The translations under genes and the position numbers were made by a program. Below are positions 8,652 through 17,674 of a stretch of 25,986 bases of DNA, one piece after another. How positions within the stretch are numbered: the stretch's first letter is position 1; each line of letters opens with the position of its first letter. The notes beneath the pieces are model-generated. The model was not told the DNA's origin. It did no database searches and saw only the letters and a program-made list of their open reading frames with translations. The DNA lies in assembly GCA_018136815.1 (NCBI GenBank), contig CM030936.1, positions 6,740,848 to 6,766,833 of the forward strand. Direction: 5' to 3'. This stretch comes from Isochrysis galbana. Taxonomy: Eukaryota; Haptophyta; Isochrysidales; Isochrysidaceae.

Positions 8652-10939
8652 ATGCCTCCCCGGCCTCCCCACAGCTCGCGCCTCCCCCCAACCACATCGC
8701 ACCAAATCCCTCGTCGCCCCCACCGCTCCCTCCTGCTGCGCACCCTCCTCCCTCTCCCTGCCTGCCTCGCCTTCTCTCTCCGCTCTATCGATGCTCTCCT
8801 CTTCGAGCCTGCCCTCAACCAACTCCTCTCTCCCCACAGCCTCCTCCTCCTGCTGCTGCTCGGCTCGTGCGCCCTCTGTGGGCTCGCGCGGCGCAGCACA
8901 TCCACCGCGCTTGGACTCGCCCTCGTCGCCCTCGCTGCCCTCAAGCAATTTGCAGACACGGCCGTGCCCACGCCGCATGTCTACGGTGGCAAACAGATCA
9001 GCTGCGCTGTCAGCGGCGCATCTTCAGGCATTGGCAGGGCTGTTGTGGCGGAGTTGGCCAGGCAAGGACACGAGGTCTTCATGGGCTGCCGCAACCGCCA
9101 TCGCTGCGAGCTGGCGAGGGAGGAGCTGCTCGCAAAGCTGCCCTCCGTCCGACCCGAGCAGCTCGTCGTGCTCCGCACACACCAGGGAGCCCACCAGCCG
9201 CTCGACCTCAGCCGACTCAGTACCGTCGACGCGTGGGCCGAGGCCGTCGTGACCGAGCTGCGCGCCCGCGGAGGAGCCGAGGCCAAACTCGGCTTGCTAG
9301 TCCTCAACGCAGGCTATGCGCCGCCTGATCGCCCATTCTACGACGGCGGCGAGGTGGTCAACCCTGCGATCAACGAGGAGTCGGGATGGGAGTCGGGGCT
9401 CTACACCATGTGCGTGCGGCCTCGCCGCCTCCCCTCCCGTGTAAATTGCCCCCGCCCCTCGCTGACCTTGCGCGCACACACCCACGCAGGTACGTGGGCC
9501 ACGCCACTCTCGCCTCGCGTCTCGCCACACTCGGAGTGCTCGGCTCGTCTTCACGTGCGGTCGCAGTGGCATCCGACGCGCTGCGCTTCGGTGGCTTCCA
9601 TGACAGCATTCTCCAAGGGCCTGATGGCATCGGCGACCTCTCCGGTGCGCGCCCTGCGTCACCGCCAAACGACGGACGCGCGGTACCGATCGCCCTTCCC
9701 GTGTCTTGTAGGCGAGCACACACGTGGCTGCGCCATCCCGGGCCCTCTCCCTGCGTTGCCCGTATGCATACCGTCAATCGTCGACGGCCAGCAGCCGGCT
9801 GTCTTTTCGCCGATTGTGCCGCCAGGCCTCAACTTTGGCTCGTACCCGCGTGCCAAGCTCGCTACGCTACTCCTTACGAGGGAGCTTCAGCAACGACACC
9901 TTGTGGGCTTCGCCTCTGCAGTGATGCCTGGGGTGCGCCTCCCCCAGCGTGCACACAGCTTGAGACATAGTGGCTGGGCACGGGCTTAGTGGAGCGAGTT
10001 GTCGTGCTATAGCCGCTGCTTTCCCCTACGCGTTTTCTGCTAGCCCGCGCTGCGCCGGGCGGGTGCACGGAAGTCGGATCAGGTCTTCTTCTCATCTTGG
10101 TCGACCCTCAGATTGTGAACACCAACATCCAGAGGATGGACCGCTCGCACAACGCATCTGCGCTTCCCACGCTGCTGCGGCTCGAGCTTTACTCGCCCAT
10201 CTTCGACCTACCACGCGCGATGCTCCACACGATCCCAGCTGCTCTCGCGAATGGCCCTCCTCTGCCGAAGTCACTGCCGGCCTCTCGTTACGAAGCGGCT
10301 GAAGCCGCTCTCAATCTTGCGACTTCGGTACTGAATGTCGCCTTAGCTACCGCCTCTGAAACGTTGTCCGCGTGCTCGCCGCTCATTTCAGCGCTCGAAC
10401 CGTATGCGCTCACCGTTGCCGAGACCTACGTCTTGCCGCTTTTCCAGCGCACGCCTGAGGTGGCCGCAAGAGTCGTCCTTGCAGGTGAGCCTTCCCTCCC
10501 GGGTCATCCATCCTACGCTCGAAAAGCGCCATTGTCGCAGTGAGCAAGTGTTTTGGCGCGGGCTTGGCCCAAAGCACTAGCTCTCTGCGATAATAGTACG
10601 GCTCGCTTAGGGTCTGAAGATGAATGCGTGCGCTGGTCAAGTGGCTGCAAGGTCTGAGGGACGCCGCACACAGCTTATCGCTCGCGTGCTGCTGCGCTCC
10701 GTACCCACATAGCCTGGCCCCTCTCGCTCTCAGCTGCCGTCGGCTCACCCCACCCAACGGGCGAGGCATCTCGGTTCGGTTACCATTATTTCAACGGTCG
10801 GGGACTCATCCTTGGTGACGAGTCGTTTCGCCTGAACAATGTTGATCTCCTCAACCGCGTCTCAGAACGCCTTTGGCAGCTTGCGGAGCGGCAAGCCAAC
10901 GCACGAAGGGCTGACGCGGCCCTTTCGAAGGCGGAGTAG
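8652..10939 (+). CDS. Short-chain dehydrogenase/reductase (SDR), membrane-anchored, five exons
   Basis: Exons 8652-9409, 9490-9644, 9712-9932, 10112-10484 and 10734-10939 join in frame to 570 residues. Introns are 80, 67, 179 and 249 nt, all GT-AG. SDRs are NAD(P)H-dependent oxidoreductases. The cofactor motif is G122-x3-G126-x-G128 (SGASSGIG), the NAG motif is at 219-221 and the catalytic YxxxK is Y349/K353. PG-IVNT, typical after the active site, is restored only by splicing exon 3 to exon 4 (377-382). The style is that of retinol dehydrogenase/WWOX/protochlorophyllide-reductase-like SDRs. The N-terminal 110 residues contain a Leu-rich hydrophobic segment and an Ala/Leu segment, probably one or two membrane anchors or a targeting peptide. 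NAG to YxxxK is 130 residues, roughly twice the usual distance, so there is an insertion. The substrate is unknown. The start is the first ATG after the polypyrimidine tract and could be wrong. Confidence 0.88.
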
Positions 10940-11999
10940 GTAGGAGCAATGCAGCCTGCCCCTGTTGTCAAGGCGGCGCAGTGACACTTGGATTCGGCTG
11001 AGTTTGTCGCCCAAGGAGAGGGCTCGGTATGGATGCAGAGCTCACGAGAATTCGTGCCTGCACGCGCCGCGACTGCAAGGCATACGCAAATGGCGACGTG
11101 GGTGACGCTAGAGCCATTCAGAAAGAAGCGACTGGCTCTCGTGACGACGTCTGCACTGGCCGGAAGACCATTATCTTGTGGATGCAAGCTCGATGCACGA
11201 AAATCGAGCGCTATGTGGCCGACTCAATTTGGCCTCACAACGATTCCACAATACACAAGGAGCCCCACAAACGGCCGATCGATGGGGCCTAATCCGCCGA
11301 TGCAGGTCGCGTACCGCCGTCGTGGACGTCTTGCCCACTTCTTGCCTATGTTTGCTCTCCTTTCTTGCCCACCTGCGGTGCGCCCCTTCTTTCGGCTCAC
11401 CGTTCTCATGGTCGTATCGGGGTGCGATTATTGTGCTACTAGGCGCTAGTAAAATATTTGCCGCAAATTTCTTGTGGTGAGCTGAATGTAGCTGTGGCTG
11501 TGGGGTGGTCTGGTGAGAGAGAGAGTTGAGACATAACATGAGAGGTTTGATCCACGTGGGGCATGGAGGGTGGGCGAAGAGGGACTGGAGGAGCACGCGG
11601 GGACAGGTCGGGCGGCGCGGGCGCACTCTCAGTCATCACGAGGCACTGTGGCACGAGGGCGAGGGCAAGAGCAGACGGGAGGAGCACGAGGGGCGATCGG
11701 GCGATGGCGCAGAGCGTTCGGAGGACACAGGGGGAAAACGTCACGCGCGGGGGGGGGGGGGGGGGGCGGGAAAATAATAGACGGGAAAGGGGGCGGAAAC
11801 TCAAGGGAGCACTCGGGGGAAAGGCGGGAGGGAGGAGAAGGGAAAGGGCTTTCGCGGGGGGAGGGGGCCGAACGAGATAGCGCGAGGGGGAGGGAATCGG
11901 GGCGCGACGGACGAGGGGAGTCGCGCGGGGAACCTAGTCGGGGTGTATGGGAAGAGGCAAGTGTACAAGGCCCCTTCCTTACCCGCAACACCCCAGTAG
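10940..11999. other. Intergenic spacer with purine/G-rich tract
   Basis: Open frames around 10988-11450 match no family I recognise and overlap in several frames. From about 11550 to 11940 the plus strand is strongly G/A-rich and includes a G18 run (11749-11766), so the open frames there are compositional. I see no RNA gene. Confidence 0.45.
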
Positions 12000-12356
12000 C
12001 CCAACGTCTTTTTTTGCTACCAAGTGGACAGGCCTCACCCCTCCTCGGGATACTTGGGTATCCTGGCGTGGAGGTATATCCTTACGGACTTCTACAACAT
12101 TCAATATGGCAACGCGGATGGTAGGTCCGCTAGATCGATCCTTAGCAGGGCAATTCTCACTAGATACCACCTATTAGTAACGGCGAAAACCGGCTTCTTC
12201 CAAAGGCTTAAGAGGCAACGGGAGAAGATGGGGCTACACGCCCCGAGCAATAAACATATAAAGAAGATGATAAGCCCTCTTTACACGGTGGATAAAGACT
12301 TCAACCTCGAAACGTCGGAGGACCTCTCGCAGGCGGCGAGAGAATTGGATATATAG
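12000..12356 (+). CDS. Unidentified open frame, AT-richer than surroundings, 3' end at a repeat boundary
   Basis: Open from just after a TAG at 11997 to a TAG at 12354-12356, about 118 codons, with no early ATG; the first in-frame ATG is near 12228. The sequence is visibly less GC-rich than its neighbours. Its predicted residues have normal protein-like composition (aromatic and charged residues mixed, for example YLGILAWRYILTDFY and SPLYTVDKDFNLETSEDL) rather than the Arg/Pro/Ala bias of shadow frames. It ends exactly where the retroposon-like repeat begins, so the repeat may have inserted into and truncated a coding exon. I do not recognise the family; it could be an exon of a gene or part of an older mobile element. 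Confidence 0.35.
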   Translation, partial: PNVFFCYQVDRPHPSSGYLGILAWRYILTDFYNIQYGNADGRSARSILSRAILTRYHLLVTAKTGFFQRLKRQREKMGLHAPSNKHIKKMISPLYTVDKDFNLETSEDLSQAARELDI

Positions 12357-12835
12357 CCCGGTCACTCACTCATTTAACCACTATTTTCCACCTCCCCTGG
12401 GTGTCCAAGGATTCCTTAGGGTCCCCCCCTACCTGCCCTGGCAACTCCCTCCTCCCTCCCCACTCCGAACGACCCCCTCCCGCCCCACGAAGGGCAATGG
12501 CGTCGGTGAGTGACCCCCCTCCCTTCCCCCGCGCGTGGCGGGCTATTTTGGGAGATTGGGGCGGGCGCTCACGGGAGGGAATCAGAGTGGTGAATGTGGG
12601 GCGCATCACTATTAGAAACGCGGAGCTTCCGCGACGTCCGATCGTCCGCTATCGGCCGAAGAATGGCATGGAGGTGGTGGCCATGCAGAGCCCAGAGCTC
12701 TCGCGAGCAGGGTGGGGGGTGACTAGAGGTCGCACGCTGGTTCTTGAGGGTCACACACACTCGTACTAACCCGTCCTGGCCCCTCGCACCGCAGGAATGC
12801 CTCGATTCGATCCGGCCCGACGCCCAGGGCCACGG
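12354..12835 (-). repeat. Dispersed repeat, copy 2 (inverted match to 2237-2739)
   Basis: Reverse complement of copy 1 with matching terminal block TAGCCCGGTCAC at 12354-12365. Similarity ends at 12835, where the retroposon-like open frame continues upstream. In both copies one frame stays readable for about 36 residues across the first 110 bp, which hints that part was once coding. Confidence 0.85.
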
Positions 12836-13542
12836 CAAGGGAGGACAGCGCTGGAAGCGACGCGACCTAGACGAGACCCAACCGACAAAGCAAGGCCGAG
12901 AGAACAAGACATGCGTGGAAGAAACACCAAAAGGCCTGCGGCGGAGAGGGCGGAGGAGGTGACGGCGGCGGAGAGGGGTTGAGGTGGGGCTTGCTGCTTC
13001 TGTGCTGGCTGCTGTGCCATGGGTCCAGCCGCTTCGGCGTACGATTTCTGGTTGGTGTTCTTTGAGAGGTTGGAGGCCGAAAAGGCCCCCAAGATTGATT
13101 GTTGTGTGAAGTGCCCGCCCACGAGGGGTGCACTGATGGTAGGAGTTGCCACCATGGGGGTGACAGCAGTGCTGTCACCCACCATGGGGAGTCCTTGTTG
13201 AGGTGGCAAGGCGGCAGTGGCAGGAGGCAGGGTCAGAGACTGGCCCTGTTGGTCAGCAGGGAACAGGACTCTGCCTGTTCCCTGCTTCTGGTGGTGTTGG
13301 GGAGGCGAGGGCGGGAGGATCATGTCGACGTCACTGTCTGTGAGGGGGGCGGCCTGCGAGCGCTTCGGCTCCGGCGGCTTGGGGCGGCCCCGGTGGGGCG
13401 TCGTGGCGGCGGGGGGCTGGGAGGTGGGAGCGGTCGGCGCGCGCTCCATCGCTGAAACTATAACAATAGTTTCTACCAAAGACAAAGGAATGAAGGGGGT
13501 AGTGTAAAGGGAGTGAGTGTTCTGGGGTATAGGCGATGGCAT
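12766..13542 (-). pseudogene. Pro/Gln-rich open frame, possibly the N-terminus of a LINE ORF1/gag-like protein
   Basis: 258 codons from the first in-frame ATG at 13542. A second ATG at 13449 (ATGGAGCGC) is a more likely start, because the 13542 ATG lies inside the dispersed module and is not conserved in the other copy. The product is Pro/Gln/Thr/Ala-rich, with a basic patch HRGRPKPPEPKRSQ (50-63) and an SYAEAA motif (about 167-172) of the sort seen near the start of many LINE ORF1 proteins. The last ~25 residues are read from the dispersed repeat, so the natural C-terminus is missing. No zinc knuckles or RNA-binding domain remain. The ORF1 assignment rests on weak similarity of style. Confidence 0.35.
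13158..13284. repeat. Two strong hairpins inside the retroposon-like open frame
   Basis: First: arms GGGTGACAGC (13158-13167) and its complement (13171-13180) with a 3-nt loop. Second: arms CAGGGAACAGG (13257-13267) and its complement (13274-13284) with a 6-nt loop. Confidence 0.8.
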
Positions 13543-13611
13543 GAGTCGGTACCGTGAGTGCGTGGTCCTTTATAGCTAGCGGTAGTAGCCTGAATCTTCA
13601 GATGTTTTTTT
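13474..13611. repeat. 137-bp dispersed module, copy 2
   Basis: Near-identical to 6813-6949. The hairpin CTGAATCTTCAG is at 13590-13601 and is followed by T8 (13605-13612). Similarity starts abruptly at TACCAAAG (13474). Confidence 0.85.
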
Positions 13612-13617
13612 TAATGT

Positions 13618-13785
13618 CTTACCTTCGGCGTAAGGCCTTACCTTCGGCGTAAGGCCTTATCGTGCAAGTAAGGCCTTATCTGGGGCTAGGCATATAGCTT
13701 GATTGGCCATGGTGGGGACAGGCATAAGCTAAGGCTTACCCAGGCCAGCGGTAAGGTGTAAGCTAATTATGAGGGTAAGGCCTTA
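13618..13785. repeat. Cluster of TAAGGCCTTA palindromes
   Basis: The perfect 10-bp palindrome TAAGGCCTTA occurs at 13631-13640, 13650-13659, 13669-13678 and 13776-13785. The first two are part of a 19-bp tandem repeat, CTTACCTTCGGCGTAAGGC, which itself can fold (CTTAC/GTAAG). Related GCTAAGGCTTAC strings lie between. It sits just 3' of the Nudix gene stop. Confidence 0.8.
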
Positions 13786-13886
13786 CTTTTAAGGATGAGT
13801 ACGAAACATCAATAGTCGGGGGCCCATCGCCCGCGCCTCCGCTCCAGGTATACGCCGCGCTTGCTGTGCTTCAGACCCCACGCCCG

Positions 13887-16026
13887 CTAGGCGGGCGTCG
13901 AATGAAGGAATGCAGCAATCTTCTTCAGGAGCAGTGATAGCGGGTGGCCACCCTCTATGTGCGCCAGCCCGAATATATGCGATATGTCTTCTTGTTTGTC
14001 NNNNNNNNNNNNNNNNNNNNNNNNNNNNNNNNNNNNNNNNNNNNNNNNNNNNNNNNNNNNNNNNNNNNNNNNNNNNNNNNNNNNNNNNNNNNNNNNNNNN
14101 AAACCGGTGACTCCCGGAAGGTAGCCCGATGGCGACTCCTTCACGATGCCAGCCATGCCGAGGTCTGAGAGCGACGCCCCTTCCTCGGCGGCGGCCAGCA
14201 CACGCCGCGCAACAAAGCAATTGAAGTTTTCGTCGACACCTTGCTTCACCGAGGCGGCTTTCGTAACCTGCCGGCAATGGTCACGCCAAAGCGCGAGCAC
14301 GTGGGAGAGAGCAAAGCAAGCCACGGGCAAACAAGCTTGCTCACCTCATAATACTCGCGGAGAGGAAGCCAAGTGGCGTCCGCAATCTCTTCTTTGCATA
14401 CCGTGATCGCAGAGCTAGAACAAGGGACAACCGGTGGGGGCTGTCTCAGTGTGCGAGCACTGGGAGGGCAACCAAATTGGTGCCTTCCTAACCAAATTGG
14501 AGCGCATCCGGCGGCTTTCTCGCCTCTGTGGTGCCAACAAGCAGACCATATAGGCGTCGTCGCGTCCAAAGGCTGCACCGTGCTGATGACGAATTGCCAA
14601 AAGCGCTTGAAACACAGCGTGGACGCCCGTCTCCTCGAAGACCTATTATTCGAGCAAGCGCAAACTCTGCCCTTAGGCGGTGTCCAAGAGGACGGCGCCG
14701 CGCAAGGAGGGCGGCCTTGCCCCCCCCCCCCCCCCCCACCCCCCCACCCCACCCACCCACCCCCGCCCACCACCTCCCCCCCTCGTGCCGGCTGCTCGCC
14801 GAAGCAAAGCGGCGAGAGATGACCGTTGAGGCATGATGACCGTTGAGGCACGTCAGGGGTATGCAGCAGGCCGCACCTCTCTAGACACGGCAAGATCGAG
14901 CTCCTCTCCCAGGTCTACCAGCCCGCCGGGTAATTTCCAGTTCCCCTGCGCAGGAGTTATGGAGATACATCAGATGAGCCCATCGTTGAGAGCCATGCAC
15001 GGATAGCTGCAGCTTGAGGCCGCGTAGATGATGTGTACCAGCCAATGCTAGGAGCACACAGCATGATCCATCACAGTATAAATGACTTGCACCGCACGCC
15101 GCGAGTGGAGCAGGGTTCTCTACAACCTGCGATGTGGACGACGCAGCTCTGAGCTCCTTGACAACCAGTACCTCGTTCTTCTCGTTGATACACATCCCCC
15201 CCAGGCCAACGACATGCGTTGCAAAGTCAGGAACCTGTGTGGGATTTTTTCTATCTCAGCGTGGCGTTCATAGTAGTACAAGTTCTAGGAAGGGGTGATC
15301 TAGGCAGCTGCTGAGCGCAGAGATTGCAGGGTGCCATGAAGTGCCTGTCCATTCTTCCCACCCCAATGACATTTCCTGATCGATGTCGCGTGGCCACGCA
15401 TGGACCGACCGCTCGCTGGCTTTTACTTGTTTTGAGCTTCCCCTACCATAGTGCATTTCCTTCTTCCGTGTCACCAACGTCTTTTCTCTCGCTCGTTCTC
15501 TCGCTCGCTCGTTCGCCCGTGTGATATCATCACAACTGTCTTCTCCCGCCCACTCTCTCCATCATTCTTCCTAACCCCCATGCCTCCCACTCCCCACCCC
15601 ACCCCCCAATTCCTGCCCACCTCCCTTCCCCTTTCTTTTCTCCTCACCCCTCAGCCGCCAACCACCTCTTACCGGGCACCGCCCCTTGGGCAGCCAGTTG
15701 AGCAGCATCGCGTATTCGCCGTCGGCGTGGTGGAAGCGAAATCCATGCTTTGCAGCGATGCCCAGCGCGCTGCCCTGCTCAAGCCCGAGCCGTAGCCAGA
15801 CACCCTTCTTATCGGCCGCTCGCACCTCACCCATCGCCACCGCAAACTCCTTCTCCAGCTGCTCTGGCTCGGGCAGCGGGCCTGCACGCAGGACGAGTGT
15901 CGCGCCGCCGAAACGTGCGTCTGTCCAGCTCACGGAACCCGCGCGGACCCCACCGCACTGCCCGCGACGGAGGCCAGCCAAAGCCGCCGAGCGCTCCACC
16001 GCCGACGCAACCCGACGCGAGAGCAT
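13887..16026 (-). CDS. Nudix hydrolase, NUDT6-type, six exons, last exon interrupted by assembly gap
   Basis: Minus-strand exons: 16026-15673, 15234-15127, 14945-14877, 14642-14524, 14414-14345, then from 14267 into a 100-N gap, with an open tail after it ending at 13887. Residues 1-118 form the pre-Nudix region (KKGVWLRL, GFRFHHADGEYAMLLNWLP) typical of NUDT6 and plant NUDT2/5/6/7/8-type proteins. The Nudix box G162-x5-E168-x7-R176-E177-V-x-E180-E181-x-G183 is complete and spans an exon junction, which confirms the splicing. VHAVFQALLAIRHQHGAAFG and EIADATWLPLREYY follow, as in the family. These enzymes hydrolyse nucleoside-diphosphate derivatives; the exact substrate is unknown. The start chosen is the first in-frame ATG (16026), giving an Arg-rich, possibly mitochondrial N-terminus; an upstream exon is possible. 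The fourth intron is GC-AG. Reading frame across the gap is uncertain. Confidence 0.9.
14001..14100. other. Assembly gap (100 N)
   Basis: Exactly 100 N, the usual placeholder for a gap of unknown size. It lies in the last exon of the Nudix gene, so the C-terminal sequence and frame cannot be trusted. Confidence 0.95.
14415..14523 (-). other. Non-canonical GC-AG intron in the Nudix gene
   Basis: The donor reads AG|GCGAGA at 14523 and the acceptor TTCTAG at 14415. Exons of 119 and 70 nt then sum to a multiple of 3, and the joined product (CLLAPQ-SS-AITVCKEEIADA) has the length expected for the family. The possible GT donors downstream give the wrong phase or extra residues. Confidence 0.8.
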
Positions 16027-17582
16027 TTCCACCGACCCGTCCGTCCGGTGAAAGGGGGAGAAAGCTCTGGAATACAGGTGGCCGGAGGCTCGACGCAACA
16101 ACAACACAACGCTCCTCTACGCGTCTCCCCAAAGGAGAAGGAGGCGGCCGCCACGCGCAGGGTGTGTGTGGCTGGCTCTGTCTGTGTGCGGCGCCGGCGT
16201 GCCGGTCCCGTCCCCGCCTCCGCTGAGAAAGATGACATCGGCACTGTTTGAAAGAAGAAGAAAAGAGGAGAAGTCGACTATGAAAGCAAGGGTTTTGGCA
16301 GAGTTGGAAAAGGGCATTCATATCGAGATATCGATCTAGATATAGCTGCAGGGCACTATCACTATCGCTCTAGATAGCATTTCCCCACTATCGAGTTCGA
16401 TCTAGATAAACCTGAAACAAATCTGTTCTCTGTTCCTGTTCCACACCTTACGACCTTACTCCTTATACAGCTATAAGGCCGGCTTAGGCTTAGGCATTCT
16501 TTGTCACCTACAGCTGTAGTACACAAAGGGCCTCGGGCTAATGTCTAATGTACGATAGAACAAATGACTCAATTAAGAAGTCTATGTCTATGTTGATGCT
16601 GATGCTGATGCTGATGCTAATTCGTGTTGACGTTGATTCTTGATTCGTCATGGGGTTCCATTCCAAAAACCAAAAACCCCTTTGCTAGCTGCTAGCTATG
16701 TGCTATGTGCTCATCCAAGGGCCAAGGGGGGGGGCGAGTTCATCGGGATTGGGACCTTGTGGCTCTCTCTCGGGCCTTCGCCCTAGCAAGACTCGTGCGA
16801 CGACTCATCACCCTAGGTGGGAAACCCGTGTTTGCCGTGTTTCTACGGAGGCCAAAAACAGCCCATTTTTACCGTGTTTCAAATCCCCTCCGTTTTAGGT
16901 ACCGTGTTTGTACGGGGTACGGGGGTGCGCCCACTCTGTTGTCTGTTGCATTCTGTCAGAGCAAGGCTCATCTCACTCTTGGAGATTGCCTGCGAGGGCG
17001 CGCCGGCAGCTAGCGCGGAACGCGGTTCTTGTGGGGAGCTCATGGAGCTTTCCTCGGGGGTGACTACGGGCATGGTGATCGACGCACGACGTACGACGCA
17101 CGGAGGGCGCAGAAGTGTGGAAGGAAGATCGCCCTTTGATCGTCGTCCGTCGTCGTCTGGCCGGAGTGTTTGGGTTTGATTTCAGTCGAGTTATGTGAGG
17201 AAGTCGTGGGGCGAGAGTCGGGGTGTTTTCCTGGGTGTCTCTGTCCGTCGTCCTGTCGTCAGTCGACTCCGTCGTCGCTCTCGCTCTCTTCGCTCTCGCT
17301 CTCGTAACACTCATACCCTACAGCCTCGCCCCTCTTCGCCAGCCCCTGCCATCACAGCCCTCCTCACACTCACCCTCGCCTCTCGCCGTTCGCTCGATGT
17401 CGCTCTCGCCGCCGTCCTCGCCCTCGCCCAAGCCCGCTTGCCCGCTTTCCTCTGCTGACGGGCTTCAGCCCGTCAGCACCTCTGAAGCCGTCTCCTCCGC
17501 CGCGCCTGCCGCCGGCATGCCTCCTTCCTCATTGCCCTCAGGCCCTATGGGCCACCACAATTCGTCAACGTCACGTCCTACC
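16027..17582. other. Intergenic spacer with microsatellites; right part may be retroelement LTR
   Basis: No convincing gene. Holds AT-rich palindromic strings with TCGATCTAGATA at 16331-16342 and 16397-16408, a (GATGCT)4 microsatellite at 16595-16618 and recurrent GTTT/ACGG short motifs near 16825-16915. From about 16950 to 17582 it may be the 3' LTR of the adjacent chromovirus remnant, but I see no second LTR copy to define it. A perfect 12-bp-arm hairpin lies at 17453-17478 (TGCTGACGGGCT, 2-nt loop). Confidence 0.4.
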
Positions 17583-17585
17583 ACG

Positions 17586-17597
17586 TTCTCCCTTTTA
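17586..17597 (-). other. Possible polypurine tract of the chromovirus remnant
   Basis: Minus-strand AAAAGGGAGAA lies about 80 bp after the end of the retroelement's coding tail and is followed by TGG, as a 3' LTR would begin. Position fits a plus-strand primer; assignment is inference only. Confidence 0.3.
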
Positions 17598-17674
17598 CAG
17601 GAGTTTTGCTCGGGCAGTTGCGCTGGGTCAGGCGCTGACGCGACGCTAATCATCCACTTCCGGTCGACTTAGCG

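Larger units (their letters stand above)
12354..13611 (-). mobile_element. Retroposon-like element with both ends matched elsewhere in the window
   Basis: On the minus strand the element would run from 13611 (137-bp module with TATA-like GCTATAAAG) through a Pro/Gln-rich open frame into the 482-bp repeat ending at 12354. Its 5' part matches 6813-6949 and its 3' part matches 2237-2739, each without the other. Sharing of separate ends is what an internally deleted copy plus end-only fragments of one family would give. No reverse transcriptase is present here. It may be a deleted LINE-like element or a non-autonomous derivative. Confidence 0.5.

Noticed and set aside
8129..9328. 399-codon plus-strand open frame
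   Set aside because: Its first half is CT-repeat translation and its second half overlaps SDR exon 1 out of frame; it has no family signature.
10988..11449. 153-codon plus-strand frame after the SDR gene
   Set aside because: No ATG at a convincing position, no family signature, and competing frames of similar length on both strands.
16105..16107. GTG at 16107 as the Nudix start
   Set aside because: Eukaryotic context makes a GTG start unlikely; the first in-frame ATG is at 16026.
15827..16321. Minus-strand frame overlapping the Nudix first exon
   Set aside because: Different frame from the conserved pre-Nudix region; shadow.
17223..17672. 149-codon plus-strand Ser/Pro-rich frame
   Set aside because: Lies opposite the presumed LTR and the retroelement tail; composition-driven, with no domain.
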